64,000 nt of DNA from Candidatus Gastranaerophilales bacterium (GTDB taxonomy: Bacteria > Cyanobacteriota > Vampirovibrionia > Gastranaerophilales > Gastranaerophilaceae), in contig CALUPV010000002.1 in assembly GCA_944322745.1 (NCBI GenBank), positions 1-64,000 of the forward strand. Reading direction: 5' to 3'. Made by a program: the position numbers and the translations under genes. The notes under the pieces were generated by a model. That model was not told where the DNA came from, made no database searches, and saw only the letters and a list, made by a program, of their open reading frames with translations. Of this stretch, positions 45,747 through 54,443 are shown one piece after another. Positions within the stretch are counted from its first letter, which is position 1. Every line of letters begins with the position of its first letter.

Positions 45747-46533
45747 TCAGTTAAAAGATATACAAAATCAAAAAGATAAAAGAGGAATTGATATTCAAAA
45801 AGTAGGAGTCAATGGAGTGGAGGTTCCTTTATTAATTGACAGAAAAGGTTCTGATAGCCAAGTTGTTTCGGCTAAAGCACGTTTGAGTGTTACTTTACCT
45901 CATGATTATAGAGGAACACATATGTCTCGTTTTATTGAGATATTAAGTGAATATTCAAATAAAAGAACTTTGGGTGTAGATATAAAAGGTCTATTGCAAG
46001 ATGTAAAGAAACGCTTAGAATCTGAGTCTGCACATGTTAAATTTGAATTTAAATATTTTATAAATAAAAAAGCACCTGTTAGTGAGATTGAATTTCCTGT
46101 AGGTTATGACTGCTCTTTTCAAGGTGATTTAACAGGGGATAATTACAAGTTTATACTAGGTGTAAAAGTTCCGGTTACAACTTTGTGCCCTTGTTCTAAG
46201 GAAATTTCAAAGTATTCGGCTCATAATCAAAGAACAATGGTAAAAGTAAAAGTAAGTTACGATGAAAAGGATATAATTTGGATTGAAGATTTGGTTGAAA
46301 AAATTGAGAGTTGCGGTTCAAGTCAAGTTTATTCAATTTTAAAGAGATGTGATGAAAAATATGTTACGGAATCAGCATATGAAAACCCTAAGTTTGTTGA
46401 GGATGTTTTACGTGATGTTATTTGTCTTTTAGAAAAAGATGAAAAGGTTACTTTTTATGAAGTAGAAGTCGAAGCTCAAGAAAGTATTCATAATCATAAT
46501 GCTTGGGCTTGGCAATCAAAAAATAAAGTGTAA
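45733..46533 (+). CDS. folE2: GTP cyclohydrolase FolE2 (type IB)
   Basis: Makes dihydroneopterin triphosphate, shared precursor of folate and queuosine. The 266 residues show the FolE2 signature VPVTTLCPCSKEISKY followed by SAHNQRTMV, and the closing QESIHNHNAWAW. FolE2 enzymes can use metals other than zinc, useful under zinc shortage. Two start ATGs (45733, 45739) lie inside the preceding gene without a clear ribosome site, so coupling is expected. QueE at 24.4 kb and folate enzymes elsewhere are its pathway context. Confidence 0.92.
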   Translation: MIMNSQLKDIQNQKDKRGIDIQKVGVNGVEVPLLIDRKGSDSQVVSAKARLSVTLPHDYRGTHMSRFIEILSEYSNKRTLGVDIKGLLQDVKKRLESESAHVKFEFKYFINKKAPVSEIEFPVGYDCSFQGDLTGDNYKFILGVKVPVTTLCPCSKEISKYSAHNQRTMVKVKVSYDEKDIIWIEDLVEKIESCGSSQVYSILKRCDEKYVTESAYENPKFVEDVLRDVICLLEKDEKVTFYEVEVEAQESIHNHNAWAWQSKNKV

Positions 46534-46552
46534 AGCTAGTTGGAGACATAAA

Positions 46553-47797
46553 ATGAAAGAATTATTTAACGATTATGTTCAATCTTTGGAAACATACATT
46601 ATGTTCCAAATTAAACAAGAAACTCAGCGTTTGACTCCTGAATTAACTGCAAAGGGAAGGAAACCGATTTCTTTATCAATGGGAGCTCCTGTTGAAGCAC
46701 CTCCTGAGTTTGTTACAAAAAAATTGATAGAAGCTGCAAATGAAGATGGCTTACACACATATACAGTTCCAAAAGGTGAATCATATTTTGTTGAAGCGGT
46801 TGCCGAAAGAATGAAAAATCGTTTTGGTATAGATTTAGATACTAAGACTGAAATCTGCTCTTTAATTGGTTCAAAAGAAGGTATTGCAAACATGATTAGA
46901 GCATTGGTTAATCCGACTACCGATGTTTCTAAACAAGATATAATTTTAATACCGGATCCGGGGTATGCTTCATACAAAGAAATGGTAAAAGTATCAGGAG
47001 GTTTGGCTTATGGTGTGCCATTAAAACCTGAAAATAATTTTATGCCGAATTTAGATGAAGTAGCTGCAAATCTTGAAAAAGACGGATATTCAATGAAAAA
47101 GGTAAAAGCTCTTATTATTAACTATCCTAATAATCCGTTAGGAGCTGTTGCAAATTTAGATTATATGAAACATACGGTTGAATTTTGTAAAAAACATAAT
47201 ATTTTATTGATGTCAGATGCCGCATATATAGATATGGTGTTTGAAGGTGCACCAAAAGCTCCCAGTGTATTCGAAGTGGAAGGTGCTAAAGATATTGCTG
47301 TAGAATTTTACAGTTTTTCAAAACCATATTCAATGACAGGATGGAGAATAGGTTGGGTTTGCGGTAATAAAGATGCTGTCGGTATTTTAGCAAAATTAAA
47401 ATCAACTATAGATACAGGTATTTATAAGCCTATTCAAAAAGCTGCAGCTGCTATTTTGAATTCAAAAGAAGGTGATGAGTACATAGTAGAGGCAAATAAA
47501 AGATTTGAAAGAAAACAAAAAGTCGTAGTAGATGGTTTTAAGGAACTTGGTTGGCCTATGGATAAGATTAATCCTCCAAAAGCTACATTCTATCTATGGC
47601 TGCCAATTCCGCCAAAATACAAAACTTCAAAAGAATTTACTGATGCAGTATTACAAAAATCAGGTATTGTTTTAGTCCCAGGCAGTGGTTTTGGCGAAAA
47701 CGGCGAAGGATGGGTTAGAATGTCCATTGTTGCATCTGAAGAACAAATGCACGAAGTCATCAGAAGATTAAAAGAAGACGGTTTCTATTTTGAATAA
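46553..47797 (+). CDS. PLP-dependent aminotransferase, class I/II (DapL-like)
   Basis: Fold-type I aminotransferase. The ATG at 46553 follows GGAG (414 residues); an upstream in-frame start overlaps folE2. Substrate-loop and cofactor motifs are TYTVPKGESYFVEAVAERM, INYPNNPLGAVANL, LMSDAAYIDMVFEG, and the PLP-lysine SFSKPYSMTGWRIGWVCG. The overall pattern resembles LL-diaminopimelate aminotransferase and related aspartate aminotransferases. DapL is plausible because the route occurs in cyanobacterial relatives, but substrate cannot be told from sequence. Its 3' end overlaps hisH by eight bases. Confidence 0.85.
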   Translation: MKELFNDYVQSLETYIMFQIKQETQRLTPELTAKGRKPISLSMGAPVEAPPEFVTKKLIEAANEDGLHTYTVPKGESYFVEAVAERMKNRFGIDLDTKTEICSLIGSKEGIANMIRALVNPTTDVSKQDIILIPDPGYASYKEMVKVSGGLAYGVPLKPENNFMPNLDEVAANLEKDGYSMKKVKALIINYPNNPLGAVANLDYMKHTVEFCKKHNILLMSDAAYIDMVFEGAPKAPSVFEVEGAKDIAVEFYSFSKPYSMTGWRIGWVCGNKDAVGILAKLKSTIDTGIYKPIQKAAAAILNSKEGDEYIVEANKRFERKQKVVVDGFKELGWPMDKINPPKATFYLWLPIPPKYKTSKEFTDAVLQKSGIVLVPGSGFGENGEGWVRMSIVASEEQMHEVIRRLKEDGFYFE

Positions 47798-48380
47798 AGT
47801 TGTAATTGTAGATTATGAAGCGGGAAATTTAAGAAGTGTCGCAAATATGCTGACATTTCTTAATGTTCCTTTTTCCATCACATCTGATGAAAAAGAGATT
47901 TTTACTGCAGATAAAATTATTTTCCCGGGACAAGGTCATTTTGCTCAAGCTATAAGCAATTTGGAAAGAAAAGGGTTAGTTCCTGTTATAAAAGAATGTT
48001 GTCAAAAGGGGATTCCTTTTCTTGGTATTTGTATCGGACTTCAAATTCTTTTTGAAAGTAGTGAAGAAGCTCCTAATGTTAATGGGCTCGGGATCTTTCA
48101 AGGTGAAGTAAAACGATTTACAAAAGGGAAAATCCCTCAAATAGGTTGGAATAAAGTAATACCTACTCAGAATAATATATATATTCCTGAGGGCTATTTT
48201 TACTATGTAAATTCATACTATGTATTACCCAAAGATGAAAATATAATAAGTGCATATACCGATTATAACGGTAAGTTTTGTGCAGCTGTCCAACGAGAAA
48301 ATATTACTGCTGTCCAGTTCCATCCTGAAAAAAGTGCTGAGGCAGGATTACAGTTCTTTAATAATTGGTTGAAAGATTAA
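47790..48380 (+). CDS. hisH: Imidazole glycerol phosphate synthase subunit HisH
   Basis: Class I glutamine amidotransferase that feeds ammonia to HisF in histidine synthesis. The 196 residues carry VDYEAGNLRSVANML, the nucleophile elbow GICIGLQILFE (Cys) and the catalytic HPEKS (His, Glu). The start is TTG within the 3' end of the aminotransferase gene; no ATG is available in frame. No hisF or other his gene lies in the window, so the pathway genes are scattered. Confidence 0.93.
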   Translation: MNKVVIVDYEAGNLRSVANMLTFLNVPFSITSDEKEIFTADKIIFPGQGHFAQAISNLERKGLVPVIKECCQKGIPFLGICIGLQILFESSEEAPNVNGLGIFQGEVKRFTKGKIPQIGWNKVIPTQNNIYIPEGYFYYVNSYYVLPKDENIISAYTDYNGKFCAAVQRENITAVQFHPEKSAEAGLQFFNNWLKD

Positions 48381-48454
48381 AATTTTATTATAGTTTTAAT
48401 AGACTATATTTTGTCTTGCATTTTTTATATACTATTAATTAATAGGTAAAAACA

Positions 48455-49498
48455 ATGTTTGAAAAAATAAAATCTTTATTAGTAAAAGAAGAAAAAAATA
48501 AGAAATATATAAGTTGCGAGTACATTCAACATGGCTTTAATGTTGACTATGAAGATATAAAGATGTGCTGTTTTAACTGTCATGAAGGCGGTGGAAGACA
48601 GATTTTAATTGATAATTATAAGGGGCAAATGATTGATTGGAATAAGTTCTTTAAAGAAAAAAGAAAAATGAGAGAACTAAATAAGAAAGGAATTATCCTT
48701 GAACGTTGTAAAGGTTGTTTTTTCTTAAAAGAACGTGAGTGGGATGATGAAGATTATATCAGTTATATGGTTTTTAATCATTGGACTCAATGTAATTGTA
48801 AATGTAAGTATTGTTTTACAAATGAACAATCTGACTTCTTTAATAAAAGAGAAAATTACAATATGTATCCTGTAATAAAAAAGCTTGTTGATATGGGAAA
48901 AGTAAGAGGCGGTGGAGAAATTGGTTTTGGAGGTGGAGAACCTGCATTATTACCTGAATTTGAGCCAATGATGAATATGTTGATGGATGCAGGATGTGAT
49001 AATATTAGAGTCCATTCTTCTTGTGTTAAATATTCACCTGCAATTGAAAGAGGATTAAGGGAAGGGAAAGTTACTCTCGTTTGTTCTGTTGATTCAGGTA
49101 CACCGGAAACATATACTGATATAAAAAGAGTTAATCATTTTGATAAGGTATGGGAAAATCTTGCTAAATATGCAGCATCCCAAACGGATAATAAATATAA
49201 AGCTAAGACTAAATATATCATATATCCCGGATATAACGATAACAAAGAAGAACTTGAAAAATGGTTTGATTTAACGGTTAAATCAGGTATAAGAAGTGTA
49301 GTTCTTGATGTAGAAGGTGGTTGGTATATTAATAACAAATTTAATATTCCTGATGAAATGTATGAACTTCTTGAATATGCCGGTAAAAAAGCAGACGAAC
49401 TTGGTATGAAATTTGTAGAATATTATGATAGAGCAAATGATATGCGCATTCATAAAGAAGAATATAAACAATTGAGAGACAATGGACAAAATAAATAG
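48455..49498 (+). CDS. Radical SAM protein with extra N-terminal cysteine motifs
   Basis: The 347 residues contain a central radical SAM core: C113-x3-C117-x2-C120 (CNCKCKYC), then the SAM-binding IGFGGGEPALL and the strand VCSVDSGTPETY. Before the core lie C21, C38/C39/C42 (MCCFNCHEGG) and C85/C88 (RCKGC), which could hold an auxiliary iron-sulfur cluster; in SPASM proteins such clusters usually sit C-terminally. Substrate is unknown. It overlaps the MATE transporter gene by 17 bases, so the pair is probably co-translated. No RiPP precursor is visible nearby. Confidence 0.85.
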   Translation: MFEKIKSLLVKEEKNKKYISCEYIQHGFNVDYEDIKMCCFNCHEGGGRQILIDNYKGQMIDWNKFFKEKRKMRELNKKGIILERCKGCFFLKEREWDDEDYISYMVFNHWTQCNCKCKYCFTNEQSDFFNKRENYNMYPVIKKLVDMGKVRGGGEIGFGGGEPALLPEFEPMMNMLMDAGCDNIRVHSSCVKYSPAIERGLREGKVTLVCSVDSGTPETYTDIKRVNHFDKVWENLAKYAASQTDNKYKAKTKYIIYPGYNDNKEELEKWFDLTVKSGIRSVVLDVEGGWYINNKFNIPDEMYELLEYAGKKADELGMKFVEYYDRANDMRIHKEEYKQLRDNGQNK

Positions 49499-50828
49499 TA
49501 ATATTGCCGAAAAAATTAAAAATTATAAGCACTATTTTATAGATTTATTAATATTGGCGCTTCCTCTTTTGATAGGAAATCTTGGTCATACTTTAATTGG
49601 CGCAACAGATGTTTTAGTTGTTGCAAAGTATAAAATAGATTCTCTTGCAGCTATAAGTATTGCAAATTCTATTTTATTTACTATCTTTATATTTGGAATC
49701 GGTTTAATATGTGCTGTTTCTATAGTTCTTGCTAATAAAAGAGGCTCAAGGCAAAAAACAAAAAAATATTTATTTTCAACATTAATTTTTTCAATAATTT
49801 TGGCTTTATTCTTTTCTATAATTTGTTATTGTTCAAAGTTTGTAATACCTTATATTGGGTTTGAAAAACATTTAATACCTTATATAGAGGAATATATTAC
49901 AATAGTATCTTTTTCAATGTTAGGAATGTTTTTATATGAGGGGGTAAAACAATTTTTACAATCATATGAAATTGTTAATTTCCCAAATTTGATACTTTTG
50001 TTGGCAGTAGTTGTAAATCTTATTTTTGACGTAACTTTAGTTTTTGGATTTGGAATTATTCCTGCGATGGGGTCAAAAGGTGCTGCAATTGCGACATTAT
50101 CAGTTAGAACATTAATGGGAATAATAATGATTATATATGTATTTAGATTTATTGATTTTAAATCTAAAATAGATTTTTCATATATGAAAATCCTGATGAA
50201 AATAGGTTATCCTATAGGTGCAGCATTATTACTTGAATTTCTTGCTTTTAATATAGTTACCATACTGGTTGGTCGTGAATCAGGTTTACTTGCGGCGACA
50301 CACAGTATTTTAACTACAATTTCATCTGCTACCTTTATGGTTCCGTTGGCTATATCTACAGCTGTATCAGTAAAAGTTGCATATTATTATGGTGCAAGAA
50401 AAACTATAGAAATAAAAAGATTTTCGCTTGCTGGTTTAATTATAGGTGTTGGGTTTATGGCAATGGCAGGAATTTGTTTTGCTCTGTTCCCAAGTCAGAT
50501 AATAAGTTTATTTACGGATAATCAAGAAGTTTTGAATGTTGCTTTGCCTATAATGATGGTAGCTGCTATGTATCAGATATTTGACGGATTTCAGGTCGTT
50601 TCAGGTGGGATTTTAAAAGGGTTCAAATTAACATCTTTTGTTTCTAATGCAGTATTTTTTGGATATTGGATAGTTGGTATGCCTCTTGCTGTTTTGTTTG
50701 TTTATAAATGTGGAATGTCATTAAAAGGTTATTGGATGGCCCTTGCTGTATCTTTATGTGTAATGGGTTTTGTGCAAGCTTTTATGGCAAAACATAAATT
50801 TAATCAGGTTAAAGAAATGTATAAATAA
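49482..50828 (+). CDS. MATE-family multidrug/metabolite exporter
   Basis: A 448-residue membrane protein with about 12 helices in two six-helix halves, the MATE fold. Supporting motifs are LALPLLIGNLGHTLIGATDV in helix 1 and MGSKGAAIATLSVRTLMG near the end of the first half. It is likely a Na+ or H+ antiporter. The ATG lies inside the radical SAM gene, and no separate promoter is apparent. The substrate may be the radical SAM product, or the pairing may be incidental. Confidence 0.9.
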   Translation: MDKINSNIAEKIKNYKHYFIDLLILALPLLIGNLGHTLIGATDVLVVAKYKIDSLAAISIANSILFTIFIFGIGLICAVSIVLANKRGSRQKTKKYLFSTLIFSIILALFFSIICYCSKFVIPYIGFEKHLIPYIEEYITIVSFSMLGMFLYEGVKQFLQSYEIVNFPNLILLLAVVVNLIFDVTLVFGFGIIPAMGSKGAAIATLSVRTLMGIIMIIYVFRFIDFKSKIDFSYMKILMKIGYPIGAALLLEFLAFNIVTILVGRESGLLAATHSILTTISSATFMVPLAISTAVSVKVAYYYGARKTIEIKRFSLAGLIIGVGFMAMAGICFALFPSQIISLFTDNQEVLNVALPIMMVAAMYQIFDGFQVVSGGILKGFKLTSFVSNAVFFGYWIVGMPLAVLFVYKCGMSLKGYWMALAVSLCVMGFVQAFMAKHKFNQVKEMYK

Positions 50829-50873
50829 TAATTAAAATTAATTAATGTATATACAATTCAGACGAATTTAAGG

Positions 50874-50879
50874 TATAAT
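50874..50879 (+). promoter_or_regulatory. candidate -10 of the pyrH operon
   Basis: A perfect TATAAT lies 35 bases before the pyrH ATG in the only sizeable gap before the pyrH-to-nagA run. The -35 region (ATACAA at 50851) is poor. Confidence 0.4.
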
Positions 50880-50914
50880 AAGCGTATTGTTTTATAGTTT
50901 TTAAATAGGTTTAT

Positions 50915-51640
50915 ATGGAAGAGAAATTAAAGTATAAGAGAATTCTGCTAAAACTAAGCGGTGAAGCTCTTTTGGGAAAACAAGAATTTGGGATTGATCA
51001 AAATCCATTAGAAATGATTGCAAATGAAGTAAAACAAGCATATGATGCAGGTGCTGAAATTGCAATAGTTGTTGGTGGCGGTAATATTTTTAGAGGTGTA
51101 AAAAACTCTGCAAAATACGGTATGGATCAAGCTACCGGTGATTATATCGGTATGCTTGCAACAGTGATGAATGCGCTTGCTCTTCAAAGTGCTTTAAGAA
51201 AAATAAATGTTCAATGCAGAGTTCAAACGGCAATTGATATGAATAAAATAGCTGAACCTTATATTAGATTTAAAGCAATCAGACATCTTGAAAAAGCAAG
51301 AGTTGTTATTTTTGCAGCCGGAACAGGAAATCCATTCTTTACAACAGATACAGCAGCTGCATTACGAGCTTCAGAAATAGGAGCTGAAGCTATGTTAATG
51401 GCTAAAAACGGAGTGGATGGTGTATATTCTGATGATCCAAGAGTTAATCCGAATGCTAAGAAATATAGTAATATAACCTATGATGATATAATTATCAAAG
51501 GTTTAAAAGTTATGGATACTGCATCTTGTGCTTTATGTAAACAGAATTCTATACCGATTGTGGTATTTGATTTTGCGGCAAAAGGCAGCATTATAAAAAT
51601 ATTAAAAGGTGAAAATATAGGTACATACGTAGGAGGATAA
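50915..51640 (+). CDS. pyrH: UMP kinase
   Basis: Bacterial hexameric UMP kinase of the amino-acid-kinase fold. Of 241 residues, RILLKLSGEAL opens it. VVGGGNIFRG, MLATVMNALALQSAL and GTGNPFFTTDTAA are diagnostic, and the late KNGVDGVYSDDP is present. It starts the pyrH-frr-cdsA order seen in many bacteria, with one base before frr. Confidence 0.97.
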   Translation: MEEKLKYKRILLKLSGEALLGKQEFGIDQNPLEMIANEVKQAYDAGAEIAIVVGGGNIFRGVKNSAKYGMDQATGDYIGMLATVMNALALQSALRKINVQCRVQTAIDMNKIAEPYIRFKAIRHLEKARVVIFAAGTGNPFFTTDTAAALRASEIGAEAMLMAKNGVDGVYSDDPRVNPNAKKYSNITYDDIIIKGLKVMDTASCALCKQNSIPIVVFDFAAKGSIIKILKGENIGTYVGG

Positions 51641-51641
51641 A

Positions 51642-52202
51642 ATGACGGTTGATTCAATGTTTAGTTCAGGTTCGGATAAAATGGAAAAAGCTATTAATCA
51701 AATGAAGAAAGAATTTTCTTCAATTCGTACAGGAAGAGCTAATCCTATGATTTTAGATAAAGTTTTAGTAGAGTATTATGGTGCTCCTACTCCTTTAAGA
51801 CAGTTATCTCAAGTAAGTGTTCAGGATGGTACTACATTAGTTATAGCTCCTTACGATAAAACTATTCTAAAAGACGTTGAGAAAGCTTTGGTTAAAGCCG
51901 ATTTAGGCATTAATCCAAATAGTGACGGTATTGTCGTAAGATTAATATTCCCGCCTTTAACTCAAGACAAAAGAAAAGAAATATGTAAAGATGTTAAAAA
52001 GGTTTGTGAAGAGACAAAAGTTGCTATACGTAATATTAGAAGAGATATGGCTGATGAACTGAAAAAATTAGAAAAGTCAGAAAACCTTTCAGAAGATATG
52101 GTAAAAGATAATCAGGATAAAATTCAAAAATTAACAGATAAATATATTAAGATAGCTGATGATAATTGTGCAGAAAAAGAAAAAGAGGTCTTAACAGTAT
52201 AG
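51642..52202 (+). CDS. frr: Ribosome recycling factor
   Basis: Splits post-termination ribosomes with EF-G. The 186 residues are full length, with the two signatures SSIRTGRANPMILDKVLVEY and GDGIVVRLIFPPLTQDKRKE-like SDGIVVRLIFPPLTQDKRK, then a long C-terminal helix. GGAGG precedes the ATG, one base after pyrH. Its stop shares a base with the cdsA GTG (TAGTG). Confidence 0.97.
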   Translation: MTVDSMFSSGSDKMEKAINQMKKEFSSIRTGRANPMILDKVLVEYYGAPTPLRQLSQVSVQDGTTLVIAPYDKTILKDVEKALVKADLGINPNSDGIVVRLIFPPLTQDKRKEICKDVKKVCEETKVAIRNIRRDMADELKKLEKSENLSEDMVKDNQDKIQKLTDKYIKIADDNCAEKEKEVLTV

Positions 52203-53098
52203 TGGCCGTTTTAGATACAATCGCAAAAAATCGTTTAATAACAGGATTTGCAATGGGCGCTCTTGTATTTTCTTGCATTTTACTTGGCGGGAAATGGTTA
52301 CTTGCTTTATTGCTCCTGTTTATTATAACTGCTTCAAAAGAGTATGCAGATATTTTGAAAAATAAAGGATTCCTTCCTTTTTTTAAAGTGATATTAATCG
52401 TTTCAGTTTCAATGGTGCTTGTTTCGGCTTGCGGATATGGAGAGTTGCTTCCATTGGTCCTTTTATTTGGAACAATCGGTTCTTTTCTTGCTGTACTTTT
52501 TAGAGGCAGGCAGCCATATATAGCCAATGTTGCGACGACTATTCTTGGCTTTCTAATAGCTTGGATGCCTTGTCATATATGCCTTATTAGAGAAATGGGC
52601 CCTGATGTTTCATTATTTGGTATATCATTTCGGCAAGGATTATATTTCTTAGTATTTATATTTTTTGTGATTTTATTTACTGATATTGCCGCATATTATT
52701 TTGGTGTAAAGTATGGGAAGCATAAATTATCACCGGTAATAAGTCCTAAAAAAACTATAGAAGGTGCTGTTGCCGGTGGATTATGTGCTATTATTGCAGG
52801 TTTGATAATTGGAAAACTTATTGGAATTTCATTATATCATTCTTTTGTTTTGGCTTTAATTGTAACTGTAATGGCACAATTGGGTGATTTATCCGAATCT
52901 TTAATAAAGAGAGATGCAGGAGTTAAAGATTCCGGTAATTCTTTACCGGGTCATGGCGGTTTTCTTGATAGGGCTGACAGTTATTTGTTTTCAGTCCCTG
53001 TTGCATATTATTATATAAAGTTCTTTATTCTTACAAATTTAACTTTGCCCATGGTCGGTGAATTTATAAAGAAAGTATTTCATGTTATCTGCGGATAG
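52202..53098 (+). CDS. cdsA: Phosphatidate cytidylyltransferase
   Basis: Makes CDP-diacylglycerol for phospholipid synthesis. The GTG at 52202 gives 298 residues; in-frame codons upstream lie inside frr. There are about eight membrane helices. The family signature near the C-terminus, KRDAGVKDSGNSLPGHGG then FLDRADS, is intact with its metal-binding aspartates. SPKKTIEGAVAGG precedes it. Its 3' end overlaps rnc by 17 bases. No undecaprenyl synthase gene is beside it, unlike many operons of this type. Confidence 0.95.
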   Translation: MAVLDTIAKNRLITGFAMGALVFSCILLGGKWLLALLLLFIITASKEYADILKNKGFLPFFKVILIVSVSMVLVSACGYGELLPLVLLFGTIGSFLAVLFRGRQPYIANVATTILGFLIAWMPCHICLIREMGPDVSLFGISFRQGLYFLVFIFFVILFTDIAAYYFGVKYGKHKLSPVISPKKTIEGAVAGGLCAIIAGLIIGKLIGISLYHSFVLALIVTVMAQLGDLSESLIKRDAGVKDSGNSLPGHGGFLDRADSYLFSVPVAYYYIKFFILTNLTLPMVGEFIKKVFHVICG

Positions 53099-53810
53099 AA
53101 AAAAACAAATAAAGAAACTTATTAAAATATTAGATATAAATATGACGGATGAAAAACTTTTGGACATTGCGTTAACTCATCCGTCATATAATTTTGAAGA
53201 TGGTAGGGAAAATGAGCCGGATTATGAACGTTTGGAATTTCTTGGCGATTCTGTGCTCAGATTAGTTATTAGTGAATATCTATTTGATAAATATGAAGAT
53301 TATAGTGAGGGAAAGTTAACAAAAATAAGAAGTTATTTGGTTAGTGATGAACTTTTAGCTAAAATAGCCAAATTATTAAAAGTCGATAAATATATTAATA
53401 TTGGTGTTCATGAAGAAAAAGACGGGGGAAGAAATAAAGAATCTATAAATGCTTGTGCGATGGAAGCTATTCTTGGGGCAATATATAAAAATAGCGGTTT
53501 TGAATGTGTTAAAGATTTTTTGTATAAAATATATAATAATATGAATATTGATAGTGACGAGATATTATATTTCTATAACTCAAAAGAAATATTGCAACAG
53601 TATACACAATCTAAAAATAAAGATTTGCCTGTCTATAAATTAGTTTCCGAATCAGGTCAAGCACATAATAAAATATATGAAGTAGCGGTTTTTTATCATG
53701 ATGAACACTTAGGAACAGGCATTGCAAAAACTAAAAAAGAAGCAGAAAAGGTTGCGGCTGTGAATGCAATAAAAAAACTAAAAATAATGGAAAGTTGTAA
53801 AAATGAATAA
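53082..53810 (+). CDS. rnc: Ribonuclease III
   Basis: Double-strand-specific endonuclease for rRNA and mRNA processing. The catalytic domain (about 1-160) has the signature ERLEFLGDSVLRLVISEYL, with active-site Glu/Asp, and a second Asp/Glu in ACAMEAILGAIY. The C-terminal dsRNA-binding domain (about 170-238) has GTGIAKTKKEAEKVAAVNAI. Length 242 is normal. It overlaps cdsA and rpe, so the operon is translationally coupled. Confidence 0.97.
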   Translation: MLSADRKKQIKKLIKILDINMTDEKLLDIALTHPSYNFEDGRENEPDYERLEFLGDSVLRLVISEYLFDKYEDYSEGKLTKIRSYLVSDELLAKIAKLLKVDKYINIGVHEEKDGGRNKESINACAMEAILGAIYKNSGFECVKDFLYKIYNNMNIDSDEILYFYNSKEILQQYTQSKNKDLPVYKLVSESGQAHNKIYEVAVFYHDEHLGTGIAKTKKEAEKVAAVNAIKKLKIMESCKNE

Positions 53811-54441
53811 AATTATTATTGCACCATCAATATTATCAAGTGATTTTGCAAATTTAGAATCAGAAATTAAAAAATTAGAAAAAAATGGTGCAGACTGGAT
53901 ACATGTTGATGTGATGGATGGGCATTTTGTTCCAAACCTTACAATAGGAGCTCCTGTTGTTAAGGCTTTAAGGCGTGTAACAAATATTCCTCTTGATGTC
54001 CATTTAATGATTGAAAATCCTGAAAAATATATAAAAGATTTTGCATTAGCAGGTTCTGATATTATTACTTTTCATTATGAGGCTTCTAAAAATAATGTGA
54101 ATGAAATAATTGACTTAATCCGTTCATATGGAAAAAAAGTTGGACTGTCTATAAAACCTAAAACAAAAGTTTCAGAGATAGAAAAATATATAAAAGATGT
54201 TGACTTGGTTCTAATTATGACAGTTGAACCGGGTTTTGGCGGTCAAAAATTTATGCCGGATTGCGCCGAAAAAATAAAAGAAATTAAAAATATATCAATG
54301 CAAGTTATCGTAGAGGTAGATGGAGGCATTAATATAGAAACAGCTTCCTATTGTAAAAAATTAGGCGTAGATGCCTTAGTGGCAGGTAATTATATATTTT
54401 CAAGTGATAATATAAAGGAAGCAATTGCTTCATTGAGGTAA
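53803..54441 (+). CDS. rpe: Ribulose-phosphate 3-epimerase
   Basis: Interconverts ribulose-5-phosphate and xylulose-5-phosphate. The 212-residue TIM barrel has APSILSSDFANL at the start, the catalytic and metal region DWIHVDVMDGHFVPNLTIG, VHLMIENPEKY, and MTVEPGFGGQKF, and ends with VDGGINIETA and VAGNYIF. It overlaps rnc by eight bases, with GGAAAG upstream of the ATG. Confidence 0.97.
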   Translation: MNKIIIAPSILSSDFANLESEIKKLEKNGADWIHVDVMDGHFVPNLTIGAPVVKALRRVTNIPLDVHLMIENPEKYIKDFALAGSDIITFHYEASKNNVNEIIDLIRSYGKKVGLSIKPKTKVSEIEKYIKDVDLVLIMTVEPGFGGQKFMPDCAEKIKEIKNISMQVIVEVDGGINIETASYCKKLGVDALVAGNYIFSSDNIKEAIASLR

Positions 54442-54443
54442 AT

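Noticed and set aside
48381-48454. Precursor peptide for the radical SAM protein
   Set aside because: The gap is only 74 bases and holds no start codon with ribosome site and adequate frame.
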